DNA from: Citrobacter koseri
Lineage (GTDB): Bacteria > Pseudomonadota > Gammaproteobacteria > Enterobacterales > Enterobacteriaceae
Direction: 5' to 3'
Assembly (NCBI GenBank): GCA_900446925.1
Contig: UAVY01000004.1
Location: 496,001 to 560,000 of the forward strand
DNA length: 64,000 bases
The notes beneath the pieces are model-generated. The model was not told where the DNA came from, searched no databases, and was given only the letters and a program-made list of their open reading frames with translations. The position numbers were made by a program, and so were the translations under genes. Shown here piece by piece: positions 47,371 to 58,757 of the stretch. How positions within the stretch are numbered: position 1 is the first letter of the stretch; each line of letters opens with the position of its first letter.

Positions 47371-48851
47371 ATGAGCTTACGAGAAAAAACCATCAGTGGG
47401 GGCGAAGTGGTCGGCGATCGCTACGGTTATCATTATCGGGCTGGGACTGATTCAGATGACCGTGCTGGCGCGGATTATTGATAATCACCAGTTTGGTCTG
47501 CTGACCGTGTCGCTGGTGATTATCGCCCTCGCCGATACGCTGTCGGACTTCGGTATTGCCAACTCCATTATCCAGCGTAAAACGATAAGCCACCTCGAAC
47601 TCACCCACCCTGTACTGGCTGAACGTTGGCTTAGGGCTGGCGGTGTGCGTCGTGGTGTTTTTGCTTAGCGACGTGATCGGCAACGTGCTGCATAACCCCG
47701 ATCTGGCGCCGCTGATTAAAACCCTGTCGCTGGCGTTTGTGGTGATCCCTCACGGGCAGCAGTTTCGCGCGTTGATGCAAAAGGAGCTGGAATTTAACAA
47801 AATAGGCATGATCGAGACCAGCTCGGTGCTGGCAGGGTTCACCTTTACCGTGGTCAGCGCCCCATTTCTGGCCGCTGGCAATGACGGCGATCCTCGGCTA
47901 TCTGGTCAACAGCGCCGTCCGTACGCTGCTGTTCGGCTATTTTGGCCGGAAGATCTACCGCCCCGGCCTGCATTTTTCGCTGGCGTCTGTTTCGTCGAAC
48001 CTGCGCTTTGGCGCATGGCTGACGGCGGACAGCATCATCAATTACGTCAATACTAACCTGTCGACGCTGGTGCTGGCGCGTATTCTCGGCGCGAGTGTCG
48101 CCGGGGATACAACCTTGCTTATAACGTGGCGGTGGTTCCGCCAATGAAGCTTAACCCGATCATTACCCGCGTATTGTTCCCGGCGTTCGCCAAAATTCAG
48201 GATGATACGGAGAAGCTGCGCGTCAATTTCTACAAGCTGCTGTCGGTCGTGGGGATTATTAATTTTCCCGCGTTGCTCGGTCTGATGGTGGTATCGAATA
48301 ATTTTGTACCGCTGGTTTTTGGCGAGAAGTGGAACAGCATCATTCCGGTGCTGCAACTGCTGTGCGTGGTGGGGCTGTTGCGCTCTGTCGGCAACCCGAT
48401 TGGTTCGTTGCTGATGGCGAAAGCGCGCGTCGATATCAGCTTCAAATTCAATGTGTTCAAAACCTTTCTGTTCATTCCGGCAATTATCGTTGGCGGCCAT
48501 CTGGCGGGGGCGACAGGCGTGACGCTGGGCTTCCTGCTGGTGCAGATCATCAATACCGTTCTGAGCTATTTCGTCATGATTAAACCGGTGCTGGGGTCGA
48601 GTTACCGCCAGTACATCCTTAGCCTGTGGCTACCGTTTTATCTCTCTTTACCTACCCTGGCGGTGAGCTATGGGTTGGGGATTGCGCTGAATGGACATCT
48701 GCCGCTGAGCGTACTGCTGGCAACGCAAATCGTGGCGGGCGCGCTGGCCTTCGCCGTGATGATTGTGCTTTCGCGCCATCCGCTGGTGGTGGAGATGAAG
48801 CGCCAGTTTTGCCGTAGCGAAAAAATGAAAACACTGCTTCGCGCAGGATAA
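47371..48851 (+). CDS. wzxC: Colanic acid repeat-unit flippase WzxC (frameshifted as read)
   Basis: Multi-helix exporter of the MVF/MATE superfamily that flips the lipid-linked colanic acid unit across the inner membrane. About 492 residues from ATG 47371 (MSLREKTISG). Conserved stretches include LARIIDNHQFGLLTVSLVII, FVVIPHGQQFRALMQKELEF and PPMKLNPIITRVLFPAFAKI. Frames change near 47397, 47606, 47628, 47868 and 48104. Confidence 0.92.
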
Positions 48852-48856
48852 CTTTT

Positions 48857-48940
48857 GCCGGATGGCGACGTTTACGCGTCGTATCCGGCCTATGAATTGA
48901 TTTTGCTGTAGGCCGGATAAGGCGACAGCCGCCATCCGGC
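48857..48940. repeat. REP pair between wzxC and wcaK
   Basis: 48857-48892 (GCCGGATGGCGACGTTTACG then CGTATCCGGCCTAT) and 48908-48940 (GTAGGCCGGATAAGGCG ... GCCATCCGGC), a Y/Z-type pair in opposite orientation. Confidence 0.85.
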
Positions 48941-48960
48941 AACGATTTTAAGGGGCAAAT

Positions 48961-50242
48961 ATGAAATTACTGATCCTGGGCAACCACACCTGCGGCAACC
49001 CGTGGCGACAGCGCAATTTTGCGCGGCCTGCTGGATGCCATTAACCGTCTTGAGCCTGACGCAGAAAGTGGATGTGATGAGTCGCTATCCGGTGAGCTCA
49101 TCCTGGTTATTGAATCGCCCGGTGATGGGCGATCCGCTCTATTCGCAGATGAAGCAGCACAATAACGCGGCGGGCGTGATGGGGCGCGTGAAAAAAGTGC
49201 TGCGTCGCCGCTATCAGCATCAGGTACTGCTCTCCCGTGTCACCGATACTGGCAAGCTGCGCAATATTGCCATTGCGCAAGGGTTTACCGACTTCGTGCG
49301 TCTGTTATCCGGTTATGATGCCATTATCCAGGTCGGGGCTCGTTTTTCGTCGATCTGTACGGTGTACCGCAGTTTGAACATGCGTTGTGTACTTTTATGG
49401 CGAAGAAGCCGCTGTATATGATTGGTCACAGCGTCGGCCCCTTCCAGGACGAGCAGTTCAACACGCTGGCGAATTACGTCTTTGGTCATTGTGATGCGTT
49501 GATTCTACGTGAATCAGTCAGTCTGGAGCTGATGAAGCGTAGCGATATCACCACGACGAAAGTTGAAGCGGGGGTCGATACCGCCTGGCTGGTTGATCAT
49601 CACAATGACGATTTTGAACCGGGTTATGCCGTTCAGCACTGGTTAGCCCTTGCCGGAAAGCAAAAGACGGTTGCGATTACGCTGCGTGAACTGGCGCCAT
49701 TCGATAAGCGTCTGGGAACCACCCAACAGGCTTACGAGAAGGCGTTTGCTGGCGTGGTGAACCGTATCCTTGAGGAAGGCTATCAGGTGATTGCGCTGTC
49801 AACCTGTACCGGTATCGACAGCTATAACAAAGACGATCGCATGGTGGCGTTAAACCTGCGCCAGCACGTCAGCGACCCGGATCGTTACCATGTGGTAATG
49901 GACGAACTCAACGATCTTGAAATGGGGAAAATCCTCGGCGCCTGTGAGCTGACCGTGGGCACGCGCCTGCATTCCGCCATTATTTCCATGAATTTCGCGA
50001 CCCCTGCGATTGCCATTAATTATGAGCACAAATCTGCCGGAATTATGCAACAGCTGGGATTGCCTGAAATGGCGATCGACATTCGTCATTTGCTGGACGG
50101 CAGCCTGGAAGCGATGGTGGCCGATACGCTGGGGCAGTTGCCCGCGCTCAACGCGCGACTGGCGGACGCCGTAAACCGCGAGCGTGAACAGGGCTTTCGC
50201 ATGGTGCAGTCAGTGTTAACCCGTATCGGGGAGGGGAAATGA
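48961..50242 (+). CDS. wcaK: Colanic acid pyruvyltransferase WcaK (frameshifted as read)
   Basis: Polysaccharide pyruvyltransferase-family protein, expected to add the pyruvyl ketal to the colanic acid side-chain galactose. About 426 residues: MKLLILGNHTCGNRGDSAIL at the N-terminus once corrected, GHSVGPFQDEQFNTLANYVF, and the CMP-like site AGACELTVGTRLHSAIISMNF-type motif (reads GACELTVGTRLHSAIISM). Frames change near 48999 (CCC for CC), 49063 (AAA for AA), 49340 and 49395. ATGA overlap with wcaL. Confidence 0.91.
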
Positions 50243-51459
50243 AGGTCAGCTTCTTTTTACTGAAGTTCCCACTGTCGTCAGAGACCTTCGTGCTGAACCA
50301 GATCACCGCGTTTATCGATATGGGGTTTGAGGTGGAAATTGTCGCGTTGCATAAAGGCGACCTTGAAAACACGCATGCGGCGTATGACACCTACCGCCTG
50401 GGTGAAAAAACGCACTGGCTGCTGGATGAGCCGGAAGGCAAGCTGGCGAAGCTGCGCTATCGCGCCATTGCGTCTTTGCGTGGCGGTACGCGCGCATCGA
50501 CCTGGAAGGCGTTGAATGTTTCACGTTACGGTGATGAAGCGCGCAACCTGATTCTGTCCGCAATCTGCGGGCTGACGCCAAAAATGTTCCAGGCGGATGT
50601 TTTTATCGCCCATTTTGGCCCGGCGGGCGTAACGGCGGCGAAGTTGCGGGAACTTGGCGTGATCAAAGGCAAAATCTCCACCGTTTTTCACGGTATTGAT
50701 GTATCGCACCGCGATGTACTCAATCACTACACGCCTGAATATCAGCGTTTGTTCCAGCGTGGCGATCTCATGCTGCCCATCAGTGAATTATGGGCGGGAC
50801 GCCTTAAAACAATGGGGTGCCCGCCCGAGAAAATTGCGGTCTCGCGGATGGGCGTCGATATGACGCGCTTTACTCACCGTCCGGTAAAAGCGCCGGGTAC
50901 GCCGCTGGAGATTATCTCCGTGGCGCGATTAACCGAGAAGAAAGGACTGCACGTAGCGATTGAGGCCTGCCGACAGCTCAAAGCGCAGGGGGTGGCGTTC
51001 CGTTATCGCATCCTGGGCATGGGGCCGTGGGAGAGACGCCTGCGCACATTGATTGAACAGTACCAGCTTGATGATGTGATTGAGATGCCCGGCTTTAAGC
51101 CCAGCCATGAAGTGAAAAAGATGCTGGATGACGCGGATGTGTTTCTGCTGCCGTCCATCACCGGTACGGATGGCGATATGGAAGGTATTCCGGTGGCGCT
51201 GATGGAAGCGATGGCAGTCGGGCTGCCGGTGGTTTCAACCGTTCACAGCGGAATCCCTGAACTGGTGGATGCCGGTAAGTCGGGCTGGCTGGTGCCTGAA
51301 AATGATGCTGAGGCGTTGGCGGAGCAACTGGCGGCATTCAGTCGTATCGACACCGAGTCGTTGCGGCCTGTGGTACAACGCGCCCGTGAAAAAGTTGAGG
51401 CTGATTTTAATCAGCAGGTGATTAATCAACAGTTAGCCAGCCTGCTGCAAACGATGTAA
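50239..51459 (+). CDS. wcaL: Colanic acid glycosyltransferase WcaL
   Basis: GT4-family GT-B transferase, 406 residues, intact. Starts [20 protein letters not shown]; acceptor-side [16 protein letters not shown] and [10 protein letters not shown]; donor-side [20 protein letters not shown] and [24 protein letters not shown] (reads [18 protein letters not shown]), with the conserved EX7E glutamates. Confidence 0.95.
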   Translation: MKVSFFLLKFPLSSETFVLNQITAFIDMGFEVEIVALHKGDLENTHAAYDTYRLGEKTHWLLDEPEGKLAKLRYRAIASLRGGTRASTWKALNVSRYGDEARNLILSAICGLTPKMFQADVFIAHFGPAGVTAAKLRELGVIKGKISTVFHGIDVSHRDVLNHYTPEYQRLFQRGDLMLPISELWAGRLKTMGCPPEKIAVSRMGVDMTRFTHRPVKAPGTPLEIISVARLTEKKGLHVAIEACRQLKAQGVAFRYRILGMGPWERRLRTLIEQYQLDDVIEMPGFKPSHEVKKMLDDADVFLLPSITGTDGDMEGIPVALMEAMAVGLPVVSTVHSGIPELVDAGKSGWLVPENDAEALAEQLAAFSRIDTESLRPVVQRAREKVEADFNQQVINQQLASLLQTM

Positions 51460-51470
51460 ACCGAGGTTGT

Positions 51471-52874
51471 ATGCCAGAGAATAAACTCTCCCGTCGCACC
51501 TTCCTGACGGCAGGCTCTGCGCTTGCCGCGCTTCCTGTCCTCCATTCCCCCTTTGCCCGCGCGCTTGAACCCCGGCAAACCGTCAATATTCAGGATTATA
51601 ACCCCCGAGACTGGATAGCCTCGTTTAAACAGGCGTTTAGCGAAGCGCAGACGGTTGTTGTTCCTGCGGGGCTGGTCTGCGAGAACGTCAATACCGGCAT
51701 CTTTATCCCGGCAGGAAAAACGCTGCATGTGCGTGGGCGCTTAAGCGGCAATGGTCGCGGTCGGTTCGTGTTGCAGGATGGCTGCCAGGTAACAGGGGAG
51801 CAGGGCGGTAGCCTGCACAACATCACCCTGGATGTGCGCGGTTCAGATTGCACCATCAGGGGGATTGCCATGAGCGGGTTCGGCCCCGTTACCCAGATCT
51901 ACATTGGCGGCAAAAAGTCGCGAGTGATGCGTAATCTCACCATTGATGATATTACGGTCAGCCATGCAAATTACGCCATTCTGCGCCAGGGATTCCACAA
52001 CCAGGTGGACGGCGCGCGCATCACCAACGGCCGATTCAGCGATCTGCAAGGGGATGCCATCGAATGGAACGTGGCGATTAACGATCGTAACATTCTGATC
52101 TCTGACCATGTTATAGAACGCATCGACTGCACCAACGGGAAAATCAATTGGGGGATTGGCATCGGGCTGGCGGGTAGCACCTACGATAATGCCTACCCGG
52201 AAGAACAAACCGTAAAGAACTTTGTTGTGGCCAATATTACCGGATCGGATTGCCGACAACTGGTTCATGTGGAGAACGGAAAACACTTTATCATTCGTAA
52301 TGTAAAAGCGCGGAATATCACGCCTGATTTCAGTAAGAAAGCGGGTATTGATAATGCGACGGTAGCAATTTATGGGTGTGATAATTTCGTGATTGATAAT
52401 ATCGATATGGTGAATTGTGCGGGGATGCTTATTGGTTATGGCGTCGTCAAAGGCAAATATTTATCCATTCCGCAAAATTTCAAATTAAATGATATTCATC
52501 TTGATAACACTCGCCTGGACTATAAACTGCGCGGCATTCAGATCTCTTCAGGGAATGCGACCTCCTTTGTGGCGATCACCAATCTGGATATGAAGCGCGC
52601 TACGCTTGAACTACACAACCAGCCGCAGCATCTTTTCCTGCGTAATATCAAGGTAATGCAGGAGTCTGCGACAGGGCCCGCGCTGAAGATGCACTTTGAT
52701 CTGCGTAAAGATATACGCGGCAAGTTTATGGCGAAACAGGACACCTTGCTGTCGCTGGCGAACGTTCATGCAGTCAATGAGAAGGGGCAGAGCTCGGTCG
52801 ATATCGACAGGATTAACCACAAGGTGGTGAATGTGGAAGCGGTCAATTTCAGGTTGCCGGAGCGGGGGAGGTAG
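51471..52874 (+). CDS. wcaM: Colanic acid biosynthesis protein WcaM with Tat-type signal
   Basis: Last gene of the colanic acid operon; a predicted right-handed parallel beta-helix protein whose exact role is not settled. 467 residues, intact. The N-terminus [20 protein letters not shown] carries a twin-arginine motif, a hydrophobic stretch and a cleavage-like ARA at about residue 30, so periplasmic export by Tat is likely. The body is rich in asparagine and short beta repeats ([36 protein letters not shown]). Confidence 0.94.
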   Translation: MPENKLSRRTFLTAGSALAALPVLHSPFARALEPRQTVNIQDYNPRDWIASFKQAFSEAQTVVVPAGLVCENVNTGIFIPAGKTLHVRGRLSGNGRGRFVLQDGCQVTGEQGGSLHNITLDVRGSDCTIRGIAMSGFGPVTQIYIGGKKSRVMRNLTIDDITVSHANYAILRQGFHNQVDGARITNGRFSDLQGDAIEWNVAINDRNILISDHVIERIDCTNGKINWGIGIGLAGSTYDNAYPEEQTVKNFVVANITGSDCRQLVHVENGKHFIIRNVKARNITPDFSKKAGIDNATVAIYGCDNFVIDNIDMVNCAGMLIGYGVVKGKYLSIPQNFKLNDIHLDNTRLDYKLRGIQISSGNATSFVAITNLDMKRATLELHNQPQHLFLRNIKVMQESATGPALKMHFDLRKDIRGKFMAKQDTLLSLANVHAVNEKGQSSVDIDRINHKVVNVEAVNFRLPERGR

Positions 52875-53003
52875 TTTTGCGACCATTCCTGGCGAAAGTT
52901 ACTCATACTTAAGATTATGGCTACTGCAATCTGCGGATAAGCGGCGTACCATCACATCCAACGCCATAATGTAATTCATGCTGGCTAAAACATGCTAAAG
53001 AGC

Positions 53004-53031
53004 TATAATTCAGCAACCATTTTATAGGTGG
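53004..53031 (+). promoter_or_regulatory. galF promoter -10 and ribosome-binding site
   Basis: TATAAT at 53004-53009 is a consensus -10, and AGGTGG at 53026-53031 lies 8 bases before the galF ATG. The -35 is not obvious. Apart from this, 52875-53039 holds nothing I recognise. Confidence 0.45.
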
Positions 53032-53039
53032 ATGAAATA

Positions 53040-53932
53040 ATGATTAATTTGAAAGCAGTTATTCCGGTAGCTGGTCTGGGTATGCACATGTTGCCTGCCA
53101 CCCAAGGCAATCCCCAAAGAGATGCTGCCGATTGTTGACAAACCGATGGTACAGTACATTGTTGACGAAATTGTTGCTGCTGGATCAAAGAAATCGTTCT
53201 GGTTACTCACGCTTCCAAAAAATGCGGTAGAGAACCACTTCGACACCCTCCTACGAATTAGAGTCACTTCTGGAGCAACGCGTGAAACGTCAGTTGCTGG
53301 CGGAAGTGCAGTCCATTTGCCCACCAGGCGTGACGATTATGAACGTTCGCCAGGCTCAACCGCTGGGTCTTGGGCATTCCATTTTATGCGCACGTCCTGT
53401 GATTGGCGACAACCCGTTTGTGGTGGTGCTGCCTGATATCATCATTGATGACGCGACGGCCGATCCGCTTCGCTATAATCTTGCGGCAATGTAGCGCGTT
53501 TCAACGAAACGGGGCGCAGCCAGGTGCTGGCAAAACGCATGAAAGGCGACCTTTCAGAGTATTCCGTTATCCAGACCAAAGAACCTCTGGATAATGAGGG
53601 GAAAGTCAGCCGTATTGTTGAGTTATTGAAAAGCCGGATCAACCGCAGACGCTGGACTCAGATCTGATGGCGTAGGTCGCTATGTGTTGTCGGCAGATAT
53701 CTGGGCAGAACTGGAAAGAACAGAACCCGGCGCCTGGGGCCGCATCCAGTTGACGGATGCAATTGCAGAACTGGCGAAAAAACAGTCTGTTGACGCCATG
53801 CTGATGACAGGCGATAGCTACGACTGCGGTAAGAAAATGGGCTATATGCAAGCGTTCGTTAAGTACGGGCTGCGCAACCTGAAGGAAGGGGCGAAGTTTC
53901 GGAAGGGGATTGAGGCGTTGCTTAACGAGTAA
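53040..53932 (+). CDS. galF: GalF, UTP-glucose-1-phosphate uridylyltransferase-like protein (frameshifted as read)
   Basis: Paralogue of GalU that modulates UDP-glucose supply and marks the 5' boundary of enterobacterial O-antigen loci. About 297 residues: [58 protein letters not shown], and at the C-terminus [20 protein letters not shown]. At least six single-base errors: extra C near 53103, missing T near 53183, extra C near 53248, and missing bases near 53494, 53624 and 53671. Confidence 0.92.
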
Positions 53933-54297
53933 GCTAAGCCAGGATACTGTCATTAGAACCATAGACAGTTATCACTCGACAATAAGCTCGACTGTGGAAA
54001 GTTGATGCTTATTGCCGTTTTGTTTTGCACTTTAGTGTAAAATGATCAACAAACCAACCCCTGCCAAACTCTTTCTTAGGGCAATCACAAACAACTGTCG
54101 TGAGGTTGTGTCTCACACGGAAACGGAAGTTGAGATTGATTTCAGAAGAGGTTGACTGGGGTATTAATTACATGGATTTTTGAATCCTTGTTTCTCCAGT
54201 GTATTGGTAGCTGTAGAGCCAAGGGCGGTAGCGTGGACAGCATATCAAAAATTCGACGCGATTTTTAATTTTGTCATCAAAAAAGATTTTTGTAGAA
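53933..54297 (+). promoter_or_regulatory. Leader region of the O-antigen operon
   Basis: About 365 bases between galF and the first O-antigen gene. Base composition falls sharply after about 54240. Contains the JUMPstart listed separately. An AT-rich stretch with GTGTAAAATGATC near 54035 could hold a promoter, but I see no convincing -35/-10 pair. Confidence 0.6.
54197..54235 (+). promoter_or_regulatory. JUMPstart with ops element (O-antigen leader)
   Basis: CAGTGTATTGGTAGCT at the left and the ops core GGCGGTAGCGTG at 54224-54235 on the right, differing from the wza copy at only three central positions. Directs RfaH-dependent elongation through the O-antigen genes. Confidence 0.95.
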
Positions 54298-55611
54298 ATG
54301 AAAAAAAATAGCAATAATGTCCTTTTATGAGAGTAATTCAAGATATATACATCAACTATCAAAACAGATAAAAGAGGTGACTGGTAGAGATACTGTCCAG
54401 TTGTGTATGTATGCTTCTTCGACTAACTATTGCATCAAAAACTCATTAGAATATATTGATTTACCTGGAAATGTTCGTAAATATAAGTCAGAAAAAAAAT
54501 ATTACAATACCTCGTCATTTTTATGAGTTTCATGTCTCTCTTTTCCCTGAATTAGAAAAATATTTTTTAGATATCTCTAGAAAATATTGGGATTTTTATG
54601 AGAATTATTTCCCATGGGAAGATTTCCACAGTGTGGTATTTATTGGAGATAAACGTTTATATTCTTCTATTGGTGGCTATTTTGCAAAATTAAAAGAGGT
54701 TCAAGTATTCTATTTTGAACCTGGCCCATATGGGACGATGATTTTTGATCCGAAAGGCGTCAATTGTAATATGAGCATCACTACTGCTAGTCTCGATATG
54801 ATGCGGAATAATGTAAATGAAGATGAAATAGAATATTTATATAATAAATGCATTACATCTGTCAGTGAAAAGAAATTTTATGAAAAGAATATTGGTTCTT
54901 ATTTCCGAAAGATAAAAGATGTCCTTCAAAGTGTCCCTCCCATCTATTTTTAGGAAAGTATGTGCTGTCGAACTATATACAGGGGAGGGTTTTTGGGAGT
55001 CTATTCCTTATTTATTAGGACGTCTGCCATTTAAAAAGAATAGTAAAGCAAATAAGATTGATATAGAAAAACAAGGGAAATATATTTTTGTTGCGTTACA
55101 AGTGCCAAATGATGTCCAGATTATCTCAAATTGTAAATTATTTTCATCAATTGATGATATGTTAACTTCAGTTATTAAATCATTACCTGAGGGATATGAT
55201 CTTATTGTTCGTGAACATCCAATGAATAAAGGGAGATATAATAAATCACTGTATAAGTTAATTAATGAAAATGTGAATGTACATATTGATAATAATACTC
55301 CAATTGATCATTTAATCGATAACTCTTCGTTAGTAATTGTAATAAACTCAACTGTAGGACTTGAGGCTGCTGTAAGAGGTGCTGCTGTATTAACACTTGG
55401 TGATATATATTATCCTCAAATAGTAAATAATCTAACATCTCGAGAATCGTTAAAAACTGAAATAGTTAAAGCCATCGATAATAAAGCTACCCAGGAAGAA
55501 GTGAAACTTTATATAGCTTATTTATTTAAAAACTATATGGTTAAAGATAATTATAAAAATAGCAATTATTATGATCTCAACAATGCGGTAGAAAAAATAT
55601 GCTGCAGGTAA
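54298..55611 (+). CDS. KpsS/KpsC-like (Capsule_synth family) glycosyltransferase, first O-antigen gene (frameshifted as read)
   Basis: Resembles the capsule polysaccharide synthesis family that includes the beta-Kdo transferases KpsS and KpsC. About 435 residues. Family-like features: FHSVVFIGDKRLYSSIGGYF, FYFEPGPYGTMIFDPKGVN (KpsS proteins have FE-GY-RP...GVN here), FVALQVPNDVQI, LIVREHPMNKGRYN and VIVINSTVGLEAAVRG. As read, the frame opens at 54317. Removing one A from the eight at 54301-54308 extends it to an ATG at 54298 (MKKIAIMSFYESNSRYIHQ), which looks like the genuine start. Other shifts lie near 54497 and near 54950. Low GC. Sugar specificity is unknown; Kdo is possible by family. 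Confidence 0.75.
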
Positions 55612-56675
55612 TATTTTCACCAATTGGTTTTGCAGCATTCTCTGTTTTACAGATTTTTTTTGTTTCTATAATATCTTTCTTAAAAAGAAGCAAGTTTTCC
55701 TTTTTTTTATTGGCTATTAACATAACACTTATTGGATTATATCTTGGTATAGCTAATCGTTGGGGATATGATTCTATTCACTATTATATACCTTTTTATG
55801 AGGGTGATACCTCCAGAAAGTTTGAGCCAGGATTTACTTTATTAGTCTATATATTGCGAACAATAGGTATACCATCTGAGTTATTTCCTGTAATAACAAT
55901 ATTAATTACAACATGGTTATCTTTTATAGCAATACTGAAGCTAACAAATGAATATGTACAGACAACTATAATTGCTTTTTGTCTGACAAGTATGATAAGT
56001 TTCATGTATCTCTATATGGGAGGAATGCGACAAGCTATCAGTTTTAGTTTTATTCTTTTATCAATAGCATACCAATCAAGAAATGCATCGATTAAATCTT
56101 TTATCACTATTATTATAGCTATCAGTCTACATTTCTCTGCTTTAATATTTTTGGTTATGCCTATATGGAGACGACTTGATTTTCATAAAAAATATATAAT
56201 TATTTTGCTATCACTTATTTTTGCTTTGGCATCAGAATATATTGTTGGTTTTGTGCTCAAAGCATTACCCCCGGGAAGTGTGTTTGCTAATAAAATAATT
56301 CGAGCATTTGAGTATTCAGATCGAAATAATGAACACGCCATATATATATATAAGTTTTTATATTCTTCAATATTTGTATTTATTCCTTTATTCTTATTGG
56401 ATAAAACAATAAAAAATAAAAGCGCATCTCTTATTTTAGAATATGCTCTGTTAGCATATGTTTTCTCTGCCATCTTATTTTTCACCAAAGAATCATCGAT
56501 CAGATATTTGTTTGTAGTAAATGTTTTTTTAATCCCTTTTTATATTATGAGTATAGAACACGTTTTTGTTAAAACTCAACGAAGGGTAATATTATTACTA
56601 ATAGTTATTATTTTTATGCTTTATGGGGTTATATCACATAACTGGTTATCTGAATTAGTGACTCGATTTATCTAA
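55599..56675 (+). CDS. wzy: O-antigen polymerase Wzy (EpsG-like)
   Basis: Integral membrane protein of 358 residues with about ten hydrophobic helices, expected to polymerise O units in the periplasm. EpsG-family features: GYDSIHYYIPFYEG with FEPGFTLLVYIL after it, MGGMRQAISFSFILLSIAY and a histidine in ISLHFSALIFLV. The start overlaps the preceding gene by 13 bases, and its stop overlaps the wzx start by one base. The assignment rests on topology, these motifs and position, as Wzy proteins diverge strongly. Confidence 0.8.
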   Translation: MLQVIFSPIGFAAFSVLQIFFVSIISFLKRSKFSFFLLAINITLIGLYLGIANRWGYDSIHYYIPFYEGDTSRKFEPGFTLLVYILRTIGIPSELFPVITILITTWLSFIAILKLTNEYVQTTIIAFCLTSMISFMYLYMGGMRQAISFSFILLSIAYQSRNASIKSFITIIIAISLHFSALIFLVMPIWRRLDFHKKYIIILLSLIFALASEYIVGFVLKALPPGSVFANKIIRAFEYSDRNNEHAIYIYKFLYSSIFVFIPLFLLDKTIKNKSASLILEYALLAYVFSAILFFTKESSIRYLFVVNVFLIPFYIMSIEHVFVKTQRRVILLLIVIIFMLYGVISHNWLSELVTRFI

Positions 56676-57954
56676 TGACTAGAAAAAAAACTAAGGCATT
56701 GTTTGCTGTTATCGCAGCGAGAGTAATTGGTGTATCCATTAGTTTTTTGATGAATATACTTGTTACTCGCTGGGTCAATGTAAATGAAGCCGGAATATTC
56801 TTCACCTCCTTCTCTATTATTATGTTGTGGGGACTTATCGGTACATCAGGGTTTTGTGATGCCATTCTTAGAATGCGACCGCAACTTATAGCCACAAGAA
56901 ATTATATCCAGGCAAGTTCATTGGCATTGTTTGGAGCATTAATAATTATAGTTATATCATGTCTGTTATCAGGCGCTATATATCTTTTTCTGACTTACGG
57001 AGAGTCATTAAAGGTCTATGGTGCTTTATATATTTGTGCGAGCATCCCTCTTCTTTCCATGATCCAATATACGGGATATATATTTCAGACTAATGGGAGA
57101 TCATTATTATCTGTTATTATAATTAATATATCCTATCCGCTGATATTTTCGTTTATTGTTTTAGTATGTGCCGTTCTGCATATGGAAGCTAATGCATTAA
57201 ATTTAGTAAGGTTTTTATTTTTATCAATTATACTTAGTTTTATCTTTTGTGCTGTTTTGTGGAAAAAATATATATTTACTAATATAAATGCTGTTGTTTA
57301 TTTGAAGAAGCTTAAATATAAATATATAATTACAACATTACTATCTTTCTTGCTAATATTAATATGTAATACCATTATACAATGGATTACACCTATCATC
57401 TCTAACTACTATATTTCAAGTGAAGACGTTGCTCTTATCTCTGTTTGCTTGCGGATTGGTTTAGTTATCAGTTTCTTCCTTATTTCATTAAATGTTGTTT
57501 TTGCACCAAATTTTTCCAAGCTGTATACTGAAGGGAAATTTGATGAGCTTAAATTAATGGTAAGAAGTAGCACCCGTCTTGTCGTTATTTTGTCATTGCC
57601 AGGAGTAGCGTTTCTCTTACTATTCCCTGAGTTTGTGCTTTCAATTTTTGGGCGTGAATATACTCAAGCATCTATCATACTTAGAATAGTTTGCATTGGT
57701 CAGTTAATTAATGTCCTGACAGGGTCGGTCGCTTTCTTATTAACAATGACAGGTAATGAGAAAATATTTAGAAATATTATTTCTTTAATGCATTTATGAT
57801 GATTATCAACCTTAACTTCATGGGGGGGGATTCGGCATAAAAGGAATTGCCTGCGCTGGTTGCTCTTTCTGTGATTATACAGAATGTCATTGCTGTCTAT
57901 TTTGTGAAAAGAAAACTGGATATCAATATCCTTGATTATTTTTATTTGAAGTAA
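56675..57954 (+). CDS. wzx: O-antigen flippase Wzx (frameshifted near the 3' end as read)
   Basis: Polysaccharide-exporter-family (MVF/MATE) membrane protein that flips the undecaprenyl-linked O unit. N-terminal RVIGVSISFLMNILVTRWVN and EAGIFFTSFSIIMLWG are typical Wzx stretches; FAPNFSKLYTEGKFDELK marks the second half. As read it stops at 57799 after 374 residues. The following 150 bases keep coding for membrane-like sequence (ALVALSVIIQNVIAVYFVKR, ending DYFYLK at 57954), so the full protein is about 425 residues with errors around 57797-57870, including a GGGGGGGG run. Confidence 0.85.
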
Positions 57955-57967
57955 AATTGGTAATATC

Positions 57968-58718
57968 ATGATTAGAATATATATCGCAACACATAAGCAA
58001 TATGATTTTCCTGTAGATGAAGGTTATCAACCTATCCATGTAGGTAAGAAGAATAGTACATCAGATTTAGGTATAAGTGTTATCGGTGATAAATGAAGGA
58101 GATAATATATCAGAATTAAATCCATCATATTGTGAATTGACTGCATTATATTGGATCTGGAAAAATTCAGATGAAGATATTGTTGGTTTAGTTCATTATC
58201 GTCGTTATTTCGCTGGCGTTCATAATATTATACCGCTCCATGGTAAGGGCATTGCTTCTAGTAATGATTTTGACCTAAATAAAATATGATTTAATTGTCG
58301 CTCGTAAACGTAATTACTATGTTACGAATATAAAAAATCATTACTGCCGAGCTCATTCAGAAGGTGATTTGAATATATTACGCTCTATCGTGGAGGCTAT
58401 GTATCCTGATTATAATCAAGCCTTCGATACGGTTTATGCATGGTCGGAAAATAAGTCTGTATAATATGTTCGTAGGTAAGGCTGATGTGGTCAATCAGTA
58501 TTGCCAGTGGCTTTTCCCTCTATTAGACGAAGTGAATAAACAGATTGATTTCTCTGGTTATGATTCTTATCAAAAAAGAATTTTAGGATTCATGGCAGAA
58601 AGATTATTTAATGTATGGATTGAACATAATAAAAGAAATATTAAAGTTGGGATACAGAAAGGTTGTAAATATTGAAGGTGAAAATTTAATAAAAAAAGGA
58701 AGTGCACTCTTTGGTTAG
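57968..58718 (+). CDS. DUF4422 glycosyltransferase (frameshifted as read)
   Basis: Family of roughly 250-residue glycosyltransferases found in capsule and O-antigen clusters. Starts [20 protein letters not shown]; characteristic stretches are [31 protein letters not shown] and [20 protein letters not shown]. Single extra bases near 58092 (AAA), 58285 (AAAA), 58435 (TTT) and 58660 (AAA) split it into four frames; corrected, it reads through to TAG at 58716 with about 248 residues. With glf two genes downstream, a galactofuranosyl- or galactosyltransferase role is plausible but unproven. Confidence 0.78.
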
Positions 58719-58757
58719 GCATTTCCTAAAATAAAATATAAGCAGCGAGAGTATTCA

